From: Priapulus caudatus
Lineage: Eukaryota; Priapulida; Priapulimorpha; Priapulimorphida; Priapulidae
Assembly (NCBI RefSeq): GCF_000485595.1
Contig: NW_014577632.1
Location: forward strand, 1-59,530
Direction: 5' to 3'
Length of the DNA: 59,530 bases
Shown here: one piece after another, positions 1-10,124 of the stretch
Layout of the letters: each line of letters begins with the position of its first letter
Numbering within the stretch: position 1 is the stretch's first letter
Notes under the pieces: model-generated
The model's database searches: none
The model's input: only the letters and a program-made list of their open reading frames with translations
What the model was told of the DNA's origin: nothing
Translations under genes and position numbers: made by a program

Positions 1-59
1 CACAGGCTAATCATCGTAATATCTTGTGGCTCATTCTCCTCATTTCCTCTCCTTACCGC

Positions 60-250
60 TTTCTCTCTCTCTCTCTCTCTCCTCTCTCATTCTCCCTCCC
101 CCTTCCTCTACTTTTTGCTCTGTCTTTTGTCTCCTTTTCTTTCGCATCTTATCTCTCTCTCTTTCTCTCCCTCTCTCTCCTCATCTTCTCTCTCTCTCCT
201 TCTTTAAACTCTACTCTCTTCTTCTCTCCTGCTTCCTTTGTAGCCGTTTT
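60..250. repeat. CT-rich microsatellite
   Basis: Nearly continuous pyrimidine tract (CTCTCT with TTCC interruptions) on the plus strand. The open frames across it encode only Ser/Leu/Pro low complexity and are not credible genes. Confidence 0.9.
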
Positions 251-1172
251 TGTTTTTCTTCTTTTTTTACAATGTTGTTTAGGCCGCGATTGGGTGGTCC
301 GGGATGGGAAACGGCACATGATGGGCCTACCGCGGGTTGTTACCCCCCACCCCCCTGAGCGCCGCTTACTGATTCCACTGGTGTGGGATACTATCGCGCG
401 TTCACTCATGGGGGCCAATGCTGGCCCGCAACGTTTATTGATCGACAGCTCGCAGCTCGTTTCCGCTAGATTTTTGATGGTAAGATTTGTAAGATCATGC
501 CATCGAACCGCGTAGTTATGACGGCTTCTCACATGTCTAACCGCAGCGAGGTGTATATTTACCTATAAGCGTAAGGCGAAGAGTTGAACCATCTATTTTG
601 CGCGACTGTCTAGGCTGCTACTCCGCTGGCAAAACCGGACGTGTTCGACCACAACCAGTTGGAGGAACTGGATTGAGTCGCTATTGCATCAGTTGAGGAC
701 GGTCGGCTTGTTCGTGAGACGATGTGGTAAGTTTATCATTCTGTCCCAGATTAGATATTTTGTCAACATCAAAGACTGTGCCTACTTGATCATCGATATC
801 ACTGAGTAGCACTGTAAAATTACACTTACTGCATACGTCCCGCTCGGCGACGTGTATCGCACTGTCGACCGTTTATACGCCACAAAAACAAACGTCAAAA
901 TTTCCCTAGCAACAACTGAACGGGGGGTCCGATAGACCGAATATTGCAAATGTGCTTTAGCGCGTTTATGAGCACATTGAATATTTTGGGTTCTAATATT
1001 ATAGTGGCATCATATGATTTTTAGTGCATCACGTGATAAATCGTTGAAATTCCATTGGATAACGTCGCAGGTACTATTCTTTCATAGTGATGCTGAGGGA
1101 GCGGGGGTAGCTCCAAGAAACTGGTATTTGCTAGGTTAGAATACCGTAGAGCACTAGCTCCTTATTTACTAA
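251..1172. other. Unannotated stretch
   Basis: Unique-looking sequence of mixed composition with no credible coding frame, RNA gene or terminal repeats. A short segment near 1085-1110 (CATAGTGATGCTGAGGGAG) resembles the interior of the TTAA palindrome at 5572-5699, so an old transposon fragment is possible. Confidence 0.5.
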
Positions 1173-1227
1173 TAGCCGCTTTACATTAACTGCCCGCTGG
1201 CCAGCGGCAGCTTAATGTAAGCGGCTA
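1173..1227. repeat. Short palindrome (hairpin)
   Basis: The left arm starting TAGCCGCTTTACATTAA pairs with the right arm ending TTAATGTAAGCGGCTA, meeting at the CCGCTGG/CCAGCGG centre. There are two or three one-base mismatches or bulges. It could be the remnant of a small fold-back MITE. Confidence 0.7.
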
Positions 1228-1289
1228 TAGTTAACTAGAGCTACGTAGAGACTATAGAGGAATACTGTATAGACAATCGGCTTCGCACA

Positions 1290-1740
1290 CAGCCTGGTCG
1301 GGCTAAGGGAAGGTATATGCGCGAGCCGGTACGCGAGGGGTACCTATTCCTTCCCAAAGCTACACTGATGCCGCTTTCATACTGCGAACGACTTTAGCCC
1401 GCTTCTGAAGCGGGATAACTTTAGCTCGGATAAGTCGTTTCGTACTTGCGCCACGACTTTTTAGCCCGATCTGAGCGGAATAACTTTAGCTCGGGATTAA
1501 GGCGTTTCATACTGGCACCACTTAGGCCCGCTTTGAAGCGGCGATCCAACTTCAGCTCGGATTAAGTCGGTTTTTATACTGACGTTAGTCGGGTTGAAGC
1601 GGAACTGCTGAGCACCCTAGAGCGGGAGTAACTTTAGCTGCGGGGCTACAGGGTGTTTCGCTGTTCATATGGGCGTTATATTCCGCATTCCAGCTCCGCC
1701 GACCTGAGCGGAATAACTGGCCCAGTGTGAAAGCGGCTCA
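1290..1740. mobile_element. Degenerate MITE with internal tandem repeats
   Basis: Inverted ends GCCGCTTTCATACT (1370-1383) and AGTGTGAAAGCGGC (1724-1737) enclose about five imperfect units of roughly 70-80 bp. Each carries an AGCCCGCTTTGAAGCGG-like hairpin, then ATAACTTTAGCTCGG and a GTTTCATACT-like segment similar to the element end. The preceding stretch (1305-1360, GGGAAGGTAT...ATTCCTTCCC) resembles the core of the palindrome at 5572-5699. No target duplication could be fixed and no transposase is encoded. Superfamily unknown. Confidence 0.6.
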
Positions 1741-3659
1741 TCGATGATTGAGCATAGTGCGCCAACAAACGCAGCATGATGTTTTTATTGCATCACTTAT
1801 GACTTTGCCATCTACTCCGGCAAATATGTAAGTGAAATAAAAAAATCTGGGAGCGCTCCATGTTGTTGTCGTCTGATGATAGAGGAAACGTGCCGTCTCG
1901 ACACCTGTCCGATGGACTCAGGAAAACAGCTTTACAGGTAGGGTGAAATTTGAATTCGAACAATTGCAAATAACAATCATAAATGCAATAACATGAATAA
2001 GCAATTGCGTCGCCGCAAGCAATAGTGCCTGCCTGTATTGTTTTAAGTACCATCCGACCTGTTATCAATGGTGAATATGCAACGATTTAATACCGTGATT
2101 GCCCACTAAGAACACATAGTGGCCCGCCTGGAGCGGGCACTATTGCTGCGCGACGACTTGTTATTCATGTTATTGCATTTAGGCTAAGCATAAAAAAATT
2201 GTTTAGTTTCTATTACATGATTTTTCAACTAGTGAGGCAGCAGTCCCGTATTAATCGGGAAAACTTTTATATGTGTGCCGTCCGCAAGAAACTTATTTAG
2301 GATCTCATTGTCTGTTTAAGTTCAGTGCAATTGCCGCATGTTTGGGTTACTTTCTAGTGTAGGCCTGGTACGCCGTTCGTACCTTGTGAGCTCGGACAAG
2401 TACCATGCCCTTCCGCTCATGACGCGTGATTTGTGGTGTTGTGTCGTTGACGTTAGTGTAGCGTGTGGAACTGTCGACGGGTACAGTTAGTTTGTAGTGT
2501 CGATGTTGCTTTGAAATGGTTTACACTATTATCGATGTTAATCCTATGTAGTATTTGTTTAGAGACAAAATATAAAATGTTATTAGAAATGTATATTTTA
2601 TGCCAGTTGTGTTGTTTTTTTTGTTGCCTGATTTTACTGTTTTTAGAATTTCAGGATTTATATTTTTTTCTGCGTTTTGGTTCGAGATTGTACCTTTCTC
2701 ACAAATTTTTCATAGAAATCTCTGATCAACTTTAATATCTGACAAGTGAAAACATGCTTGAGGATCATGAAGGTGGTACTCAGACAGCCTGAAATGGTTC
2801 TTCAAGGTATCTAAGTTAATTCTGAAACAGTTTCCTGAAAAACATGTCGGATCAACAATAAAGCAGACTATAGACCCGTATTCCACAGTTCCTGACATTG
2901 TATAATATCCTAGTAAAGTATATTGTTTGATTCTGTTTTCTAGAGAACAATTAAAACTGTCAGTCAGCAGTTTACCATTTCAACATATTTTATTATTACA
3001 AACTGCTATAATGAACAATGGAAAATACATTTTTGCGGACGGAGACAGTCTCAGGGTTGGAATGTACACTTTCAGATATCCACCATTGTTAAATACCCGA
3101 GTAAGCCGAACATTATGTGCACCGAATAAAAAGTTCCATTCCGGAGACTGTTCGGTTCTGACAGCTTCCCACTTTTATATTGGGGTACTGTACGATACGA
3201 TTGGGTGCGAGAGTTCGTCAATGCGTCTTGTTCATGTCTATTTTATTTCTTGTTCCGAATGGGGCGATACACGTATTGCCTCTTCGGCTTCTTTACAGCA
3301 ATCGTGCACAAGAGGTATACAGTTTAAATGCGTCTGACTGCCAGGTTGCGGGCTGTGTCGTCGTAGAGCATTGTATGAATTCACTCGAATTTCTTGGAGT
3401 CACCTCCCGTGGTTTCTCAAACACCTCCATTAGGGTAGATTTTAGGAGGACTGTGGCTCAGCTTCCTCTCTTGTGGATGAGATCGTATTTCAGCAAATGT
3501 AAGGGCATGCATGTGGCGGAAGCCATGTTTGTCTTGTTGGTACCGCATACGAAGTATGACACGAGGTTTGTCTATATTCAGGCCGGCTACAGGAGATAAG
3601 TTTGCTATATTTGTCACCGTGGTTTCGTGTTATAACCCAATCATAAAACCATGTAATCC
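1741..3659. other. Unannotated stretch
   Basis: AT-rich non-coding sequence. Open frames here (for example 2463-2735 and 2927-3337, plus) have no recognisable domain, no codon-like composition and no splice context. A small hairpin (GTGGCCCGCCTGGAGCGGGCACTA) lies near 2118-2142. Confidence 0.5.
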
Positions 3660-4280
3660 GGTGGAGATAGGAGGGAGAAGCTTGGTGGAGAAGGAGAGGG
3701 ACGAAGGCAGAATGGTGTTGGAGGAGGGGAGAAGTGGTGGGGGAAGGAGGAGGGAGAGCTGGTGGAGGTGGTGGAGAAGGAGGATGGTGCGTGGAGAAGG
3801 TGACAGGGAGTGCCTCATCCCTGCACCACCTTCTCCCTTCTTCACCTACCCTTTCACCACACCTTCTCCACCACCTTCTCCTTCCTCCACAAGCTTCTCC
3901 CTTCGTCCCTTCTGCATTCCCCACCAGCCTTCTCCCCTCCTCCTTCCTCCACCAGCTTCTCCCCTCCTCCTTCTCCACCACCTTTCCCTTCTCCCTTCCT
4001 CCTGCTCCACCAGTTTCTCCCCTCCTTGCTCCACTAGCTTCTCCCCCTCCTCCGACACCTTCTCTCTTCTTCCTCCTCCTCCAGTTCTCCCCTTCCTCAT
4101 TTCTCACAGCTTCTCCTCCTCTTTCTCCACACCTTCTCCCTTCTCCCCTTCCTCCTTCTCACCAGCTTCTCCTCTCTCTTTCTCCACCACCTTCTCCTTC
4201 TCCTTCCTCCTTTTCACCAGCTTCTCCCTTCCTCCTTCTCATTCACCTTCTCCCTTCTCCCTTCCTCCTTCCCTTCACAT
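3660..4280. repeat. Purine/pyrimidine minisatellite with strand switch
   Basis: A G/A-rich block (3660-3805, GGTGGAGAAGGAG-like) is followed by a long C/T-rich block (3815-4280) of irregular CCACCTTCTCCCTTCC-type units. The two blocks are approximate inverted repeats, so the region could form a hairpin or triplex. Long open frames on both strands are low complexity (Ser/Pro/Leu or Arg/Glu/Gly) and are not genes. Confidence 0.85.
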
Positions 4281-4702
4281 CTTCTTCACACGCCTGGAAG
4301 TGACGTCACGCAACACGAGTTACATCTGAATGGTTATAACACAAAACCACGGATAAAATATGCAATATTATCTTCTGTACCCGGTGAATATAGACAACCA
4401 CCTAGTGACGGCTACTGATTTAACACGTTGGCGCCACAAAAGGTCTAACGGCCAACTGAGCGTAAATTCAAAGTATTGACGATCAGTGGTGCAGGACAGT
4501 CTCTGGAAGCGGAAGGGGCCAATCCGCGTCGCGCCACGCGAGCGCTCGCCGCGCAGTGCGTTCAGAAGGCGAGTGGACGCGAGCCATTCGCTCATCACGC
4601 CTGTTGTTAAGGCCCGCTCCTCTCTGTCTCAAGGCCCGGCTGTCTCTAACGCCGCCAACACGCCAACACCCGGCCGCGCCCCCCAGCACGCGGGCCATAG
4701 CA
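4281..4702. other. Unannotated stretch
   Basis: Moderately GC-rich sequence with overlapping short frames on both strands. Nothing recognisable. Confidence 0.4.
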
Positions 4703-4940
4703 CTGATCTCGGTGCAAATACACTTTATGACGCCAGTATGGCGGCGCAGTATTGGGAGGCGCCTAACTAACCTAACCCTAATTCTAACCTACCTAACCCT
4801 AACCCTAAACCTAACCTAACCCTAACTAATAACAGTGTTAGGGTTAGGGTTAGGAATTAGGGTTAGGGTTAGGGTAGGCGCCCATTACTGCGCCGCCGTA
4901 CTTTGGACGTCAGTAAAGGTGTATTTGCCACCCTGAGTCT
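4703..4940. mobile_element. Palindromic element carrying head-to-head telomeric repeats
   Basis: Inverted arms GGTGCAAATACACTTTATGA (from 4711) and AAAGGTGTATTTGCCACC (to 4932) continue through GGCGGCGCAGTA...GGCGCC. Inside, CCCTAA units run up to about 4829 and TTAGGG units follow from about 4838, separated by a short spacer near CTAATAACAGTG. The result is an almost complete hairpin. Telomere-type repeats are therefore part of a dispersed non-autonomous element, not a chromosome end. No target duplication was identified. Confidence 0.75.
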
Positions 4941-5567
4941 CTACTAACTTACGTATAGTGTTATAGTAAACGTAACTAGTTACGTAGTGACTTAGTTAGT
5001 AGTAGTTAGAGATCACATTTGCTGCATAGGCATGTGGCGCCTGTAGCAAGTCGTAACGTTGGTGACCTTTTAATACGCAAAAACCTGTAGCGGAGCGGGC
5101 TGATCAGGCAGGCTGGCAGGCAGACATCGCGCGATGTTCGTACATTCCTCTTTTTATTAGAGGTGAGTTAATTGGCTGCATGCCGCAATGTGCGGGTTAG
5201 CTGTTCGTAATAAATTCATCTTAAAATTTATATTAAGGATCAATCGATGCTTTGTTGATTTTCATTTTTAAAGTGTTCAAAAATGTTTGAGTGCGTCGGC
5301 AACTATTTTGGTAGGGTCGGTCGGGTAACGAAACAAACAATTTTTTTCTTGTTACGCCTTTATGCATTGTTATTTGCATTGTTCGAATTAAATTTCAAAA
5401 TTCGAATTAAATTTCCCCTACCTGTAGCAGTTTTCCTGATTCATCGACAGGTGGCGAGACCAGCATTGTTATCAGTCAGTCGAAAACAACATGGAGCGCT
5501 CAAGATTTTTTTTATTCGCTTCATATTTGCCGAGTAGATTGCAAAGTCATGTGATGCACTAAAAACA
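4941..5567. other. Unannotated stretch
   Basis: AT-rich sequence with no convincing gene. The frame at 5283-5537 (plus) is hydrophobic at its start but matches nothing I recognise. Confidence 0.4.
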
Positions 5568-5571
5568 TTAA

Positions 5572-5699
5572 TGCCTGTTGTTGGGGGCACTATGCTCTCA
5601 TAGTGTTGCTGAGGGAAGGTATAGTGCCCGAGCGATAGCGAAGGCACTATTCCTTCCTAAAGCAACACTATGACAGCATAGTGCCCCCAACAACAGGCA
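5572..5699. mobile_element. 128-bp TTAA-flanked palindromic MITE
   Basis: Flanked on both sides by TTAA (5568-5571 and 5700-5703). The ends TGCCTGTTGTTGGGGGCACT and AGTGCCCCCAACAACAGGCA are perfect inverted repeats. The arms extend about 58 bp with a few mismatches around a small loop near CGAGCGATAGCGA. TTAA duplication is the hallmark of piggyBac-type insertion, so a piggyBac-mobilised MITE is the best guess. It has no coding capacity. Confidence 0.85.
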
Positions 5700-5703
5700 T
5701 TAA

Positions 5704-6114
5704 TATATAAATAGTGGCATCAGAGGATGTGCGGCATATTCACGTTGACCAGGGCTCAATTTTAACAGTCGTCCGGTCGTCCGTGACACTGGATTTTCTC
5801 TCGGGCAACTACAAATTGCTTCCGTGGTTGTCTGGTGTCCAACCTCTATAAAAAATAATATATTCATAATGCCCGCGTTTATTTTACATACGGCCAGGGT
5901 TGCACAATACGCTGCAACCGTACATGTCTAGACGCATTGCCTGGCTTGCTTGATACAAAGTATAACATCACGTGTTTAACAACACTTGTGCCGTGTTAAT
6001 TTTCCATAAATATCCATAAAAATTCCATAATTTTCCATAAACAACAATGTTTTGTCTTAATTTTCCATTTTTACTCATCTGTGACTTGACACAGTGTTAG
6101 TAATGTTAGTAGTG
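5704..6114. other. Unannotated stretch
   Basis: AT-rich sequence with several CCATAAA-type short repeats near 6000-6045. No gene seen. Confidence 0.4.
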
Positions 6115-6116
6115 TA

Positions 6117-6543
6117 AAGCCTGGCGCACATTGCCAAACATTTTCCCGAACAAATGTTCTTGTCTGGCAATGTGCGGGTGGACAATTGCTGAGCGCACAT
6201 TGCCGAACATTTTGCAGCGAACAATCATGGCGCCGTCTAGTAGCTGTCTTGTAAAGAGTCGCATGATCGGCGCATGATTGGGCACAAAAATCATGTGACC
6301 ACATATCGTACTGCTATTGCATGGTTACTACTTTACAAATGTTCCTAGAATTGTTCGACATTCAGCGCACATTGACGAACATTCGACGAACAATGTTCGA
6401 GATATCAAACATTTCTGATCTTCAGAAACATTGTTCGGAACAAATGTTCGGCGACTTTTTTCACCGCACATTGCCGAACATTTCATGGAACATTGCTACG
6501 ATAATGTTTTTGAGCAAAATGTTCGGCAATGTGCGCCAGGCTT
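6117..6543. mobile_element. 427-bp TA-flanked MITE
   Basis: TA at 6115-6116 and 6544-6545 brackets inverted ends AAGCCTGGCGCACATTGCC and GGCAATGTGCGCCAGGCTT. The terminal motif (CGCACATTGCCGAACATTT) recurs several times inside in both orientations, so the whole element is built from its own end sequence. TA duplication fits a Tc1/mariner-type transposase acting in trans. Short open frames inside are by-products of the repeats. Confidence 0.85.
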
Positions 6544-6545
6544 TA

Positions 6546-7262
6546 GTTAACTTAATGTAAATGTTATGAAATAAATTTCATGCAACTTTTAATTACTATT
6601 ATTATACGTCATTGACCCCAGCATCATTTACCACATTACCAATATTTTATTCTCTTTATATAATGAGTGAAACAATGCGAATGGCCATGTCTGCTGTCAC
6701 TGCAATACGTACAAAATGTACATGATTAGGCCTTTTGCTTTACAGCACTGAGCATCACGTGAGCAGAGCGCATGCAGCACATGTTTAAATAATATCCAGA
6801 CAACCAAAGCTCTTGAGGGACAACCATATGCTACTCTCTTGGTTGTCCTCCGGACAACCCAAAAAAACCTTAAAATTTAGCACTGCGGTTCGAATACGGC
6901 ATCAGTGGATGTCCGGATGCGTAGCCTGGAGGCTAGGCAAACGATTCCGGACGTGTAGCCACTGCGTATTCGAATAAACCTTCGGTCTATTGAGCCTTCG
7001 ATCTATCGGACCTTCGGTCTATAGGGCTGTAAACCAACTGAACACGAGGTTAAAGAACAGCCAAGTCCATCAATTTGTCTTAGATTTTGAATATACATAA
7101 CGCACCAGACTAGTAGTAGTACTAACTACTGTACTATGTGTCGTGATAAATATTATTTCAAGCATAAGTATCAATTAATTATGCGGTCCGTGTTTTCTGT
7201 TATGGTTATTTTGAAGGTTCGTTTGTGTAGCTGATATTGCTTAATTGTTCAGTTGTTGTTAT
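6546..7262. repeat. Intergenic DNA with a CCTTCGGTCTAT tandem motif
   Basis: Mostly featureless. At 6888-6985, GGTTCGAATACGGCATCAGTGG and CCACTGCGTATTCGAATAAACC form a short inverted pair. At 6979-7025 there are three units of about 19 bp beginning CCTTCG(G/A)TCTAT. These look like remnants of a non-autonomous element of unknown class. Confidence 0.5.
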
Positions 7263-8731
7263 CACAGGCACTTGGAACGTCTCAATAAAAAAATAATGGT
7301 AAATAAACACGAAATGTATTTACTACCAAAGTCTTAATGTTTCTGTACTCTATGTCGCCTATTATTGCCGATAATTACCCGTAAATGCCGGTCAAATGCT
7401 CATCTGCAACTAGTGATGTCACGATCATCGATTGTACTCGATCATCGGTTTAACAGTGGCACGAACCATGCGCTTTGTTATCAAAATCCATGATCAATTT
7501 CATTGGGGAAATTTTTTTTTTAAACGAATAAGAAAACTTGGAAAAGTGATGAGGATCAGAGATATCATCGCTACTATGCAAGTTATCCTTTATTAACATA
7601 CATGTATTATACACACAGTATAGTAAACAGTGCAAAACAAACAGTAAACAGGGCTAAACAAGCACATAGATGCACACACGTACATGAGCACGACGTTATG
7701 CAAACGCAGGCATTCAACACCCCGAGTAACCGATTGTAACCGATCATCGGTTACTTGGGTCCAACCGATGATCGATTACGAAATTACAACCGATTGACAA
7801 CACTATCTGCAACACACGAGTACACCACACGTACGCCCGCCCTGTGCACAAACAACATGAATAAGAGAACAGGTAGAAAGCGTCATCGCAAAATTCGCTT
7901 GACGCTCGCTTCATTTCACACCTTCACAGCATGAATACTCATCCAACAGCTTCCATCTTGGTATCTATGTGTAGCTAAATGTTCACTTGTTCGAATTATA
8001 ACTCTGTCCTTTGTCCTTGCCTACTCCCGCCAGAGATATCTCGTGAAATCCTGTAGGAAAGTTCTCTCCGTGAAAATGTAAAGAGGACGAGATGTCTGTT
8101 TATACACGAGTAATGGCGGCGCATTGCATGCTGGAATGAGCTGCTGCCGGCCTCCGAGCTCCATCTCGAGCCCCACAACTCAAACTGGACGGTACGATGT
8201 TTCTATAGCAACTATAGACTGACCCGGCAGTGGTTTTCTCGGATGCATTTCAGTAAAGTAGTTGCCTCGTATTGGTCGAAATATCGAGTAGCACCGTTAG
8301 GGATTTTCGGATGATATCTCTACATTTTCACGGAGAGAACATTTCCTGCAGGATTTCACGAGATATCTCTGGCGGGAGTAGGTAAGGACAAAGGACAGCG
8401 TTATAATTCGAACAAGTGAACATTTAGCTACAAATAGATACCAAGATGGAAGCTGTTGGATGTGTTTTTGGTCGGTTGTCGTGTGAAATGAAGCGAGCGT
8501 CGAGCGAATTTTGCGATCACGCTTTCCTACCTGCTCTCTTATTCATGTTGTTTGTGCAAGGGCGGGCGTGCGGTGTACTTGTGTGTTGCAGATGAGCATT
8601 TGACTGGCATTTACGTGTAATCATCGGCAATAATAGGCGTCATAGAGTAGAGAAACATTATTAAGACTTTGGTAGTAAATACATTTCGTGTTTATTTACC
8701 TTTTTTTATCGAGACGTTCCAAGTGCCTGTG
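7263..8731. mobile_element. Fold-back element with ~415-bp terminal inverted repeats
   Basis: The left end CACAGGCACTTGGAACGTCT is mirrored at 8731-8711. Inversion continues for several hundred bases: the left arm is 7263-7410 plus about 7806-8082, and the right arm about 8320-8731, with few differences. Landmarks in both arms are the AAATGTATTTACTACCAAAG region, the GCTTCATTTCACACC region and GAGATATCTCGTGAAATCC. The loop is about 240 bp and encodes no transposase. The left arm is interrupted by a nested hAT insertion at 7411-7805. The same end sequence recurs at 48527-48630 and, diverged, near 54712, so this is a dispersed family. Superfamily not determined. Confidence 0.85.
7411..7805. mobile_element. 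Nested hAT-type MITE
   Basis: An 8-bp target duplication TCTGCAAC (7403-7410 and 7806-7813) flanks a 395-bp element with ends TAGTGATGTCACGATC and CGATTGACAACACTA. ATCGATTG/CGATCATCGGTT motifs repeat at both ends. 8-bp duplications and TAGTG...CACTA ends are typical of hAT. It has split the left arm of the surrounding fold-back element, so it inserted later. No transposase. Confidence 0.9.
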
Positions 8732-9398
8732 GTTGTTATGGGTGTTGGTATGTGTGTTTGTGTTTTCGGCAGGATTACCAATTCTGATAGTTTGTTGTTG
8801 TTACTACTATTGCCTTCATAGCCATTCGCTCTGTCACTGGCTTATAATGGAACAAAGGGCTTTATTTAGAAATTTTTTGAAGAGGGTGAGAATTTGTGTT
8901 CACGAGAGATGGAGAGAGAGAGAGAGAGCTAAATGAGTGTGAGCTAGAAATAATATTAGAGAAGAAGAGCTAATACGCTAGAGTATAGAAAGAGAGAGAT
9001 GGAATATACTGTACTTTCTTATACTAGTATACATTCAGTGATAAATTTGTTGTAGATGTAATACAACATTGTTGTCAATAATGTGATGCGATGCGACACA
9101 ACAACATAACAAAAGTTTAAAACGGATTAACTTGTGATTTCCTTGGAGCAATATCTGTGGCAAATGTTTCAGGCGAGGTTACAACTCCATATGAACTGTT
9201 TAATTAATACAAATCATTGTACATGTGCTCTCACCAGATAAAAAGAACGATAAGACATACGACACAAGATCAAACCTCAGCGCCCTATAGTGTAACATCA
9301 ATAGCACGTGCAAACAGTCCTTTTATTTCTCTTGATATATTGTGCACTATGACATCTATATTGAATGAACATAGTACACATATACCCTTATGGCCATG
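8732..9398. other. Unannotated stretch
   Basis: AT-rich sequence with a short GAGA tract at 8909-8930. Short frames at 8688-8936 and 9217-9399 show no recognisable protein. Confidence 0.4.
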
Positions 9399-9406
9399 AC
9401 TGCTAT

Positions 9407-10116
9407 CAGTGTTGTAGGTCTCGAGGCCGGTCTTGGTCTCGAGACCGTTTTCCTTGGTCTCGTTCTCGGTCTTGGCCTCGGAGTGCAATGACTCGGACTC
9501 GAGCCCTCCGGACTCGAGGACTCGGTTCGAGGCCACTACATACATAGTACATAACTGTACATATTGTAACACGCAGTTTACAAGAATTTAAAACTAAAAC
9601 TCCTAGGTTTTCTAGATACACGGCCTAATCTTGTAACGTTTTCAATGGCTCGATTAAGATTCTTGTCCCTTTGGTTTGAATGGCTCGATTAAGATTCTTG
9701 TCCCTTTGGTTTGAATCTGCTGTCACTTCGTTCCTTTGCGCTTTTTCTACCACTTCTTTCTCTTTTTCTACCACTTCGAAGGTACTATCACTCTCTCATT
9801 TGGTTCAACAAGCCTTGTCATTCTCGTAAAACACAAATGGATCCGTTACTTTGACACGTTTCATATGACTCGTGTCTCTGTGTTTTCAGCTGACTATACA
9901 CTTTCGAATGTCTACGATGCACTGTTGCGATTTTTTCACTTTTTTCCCGATTTTTCCCCTTTTTTCAATTTTTTCCCTTTTTTTTAATCAAAACTGGACT
10001 CGGACTCGGTTGGTGTGGACTCGGACTCGGACTCAAGTGGCTCGGACTCGGGGGGGGGGGACTCGTACTCGGACTCAGGGGTCGGGGGGGGGGGGGCGGA
10101 CTCGACTACAACACTG
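9407..10116. mobile_element. 710-bp hAT-type element with CTCGGACT repeats
   Basis: A perfect 8-bp duplication ACTGCTAT (9399-9406 and 10117-10124) flanks ends CAGTGTTGTAGGTCTCGAG and CTCGACTACAACACTG. Both ends carry runs of GGTCTCG/GGACTCG-type hexamers; the right end includes two G homopolymers (10050-10059, 10084-10096). A 35-bp segment starting AATGGCTCGATTAAG is tandemly duplicated at 9644-9713. No transposase frame. Confidence 0.9.
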
Positions 10117-10124
10117 ACTGCTAT

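Noticed and set aside
3511-4329. 272-codon plus-strand frame
   Set aside because: Its C-terminal two thirds is translated pyrimidine minisatellite; no domain in the remainder.
4780-4880. Chromosome end or telomere
   Set aside because: The telomeric repeats are short, head-to-head and enclosed in longer inverted arms, with unique DNA on both sides.
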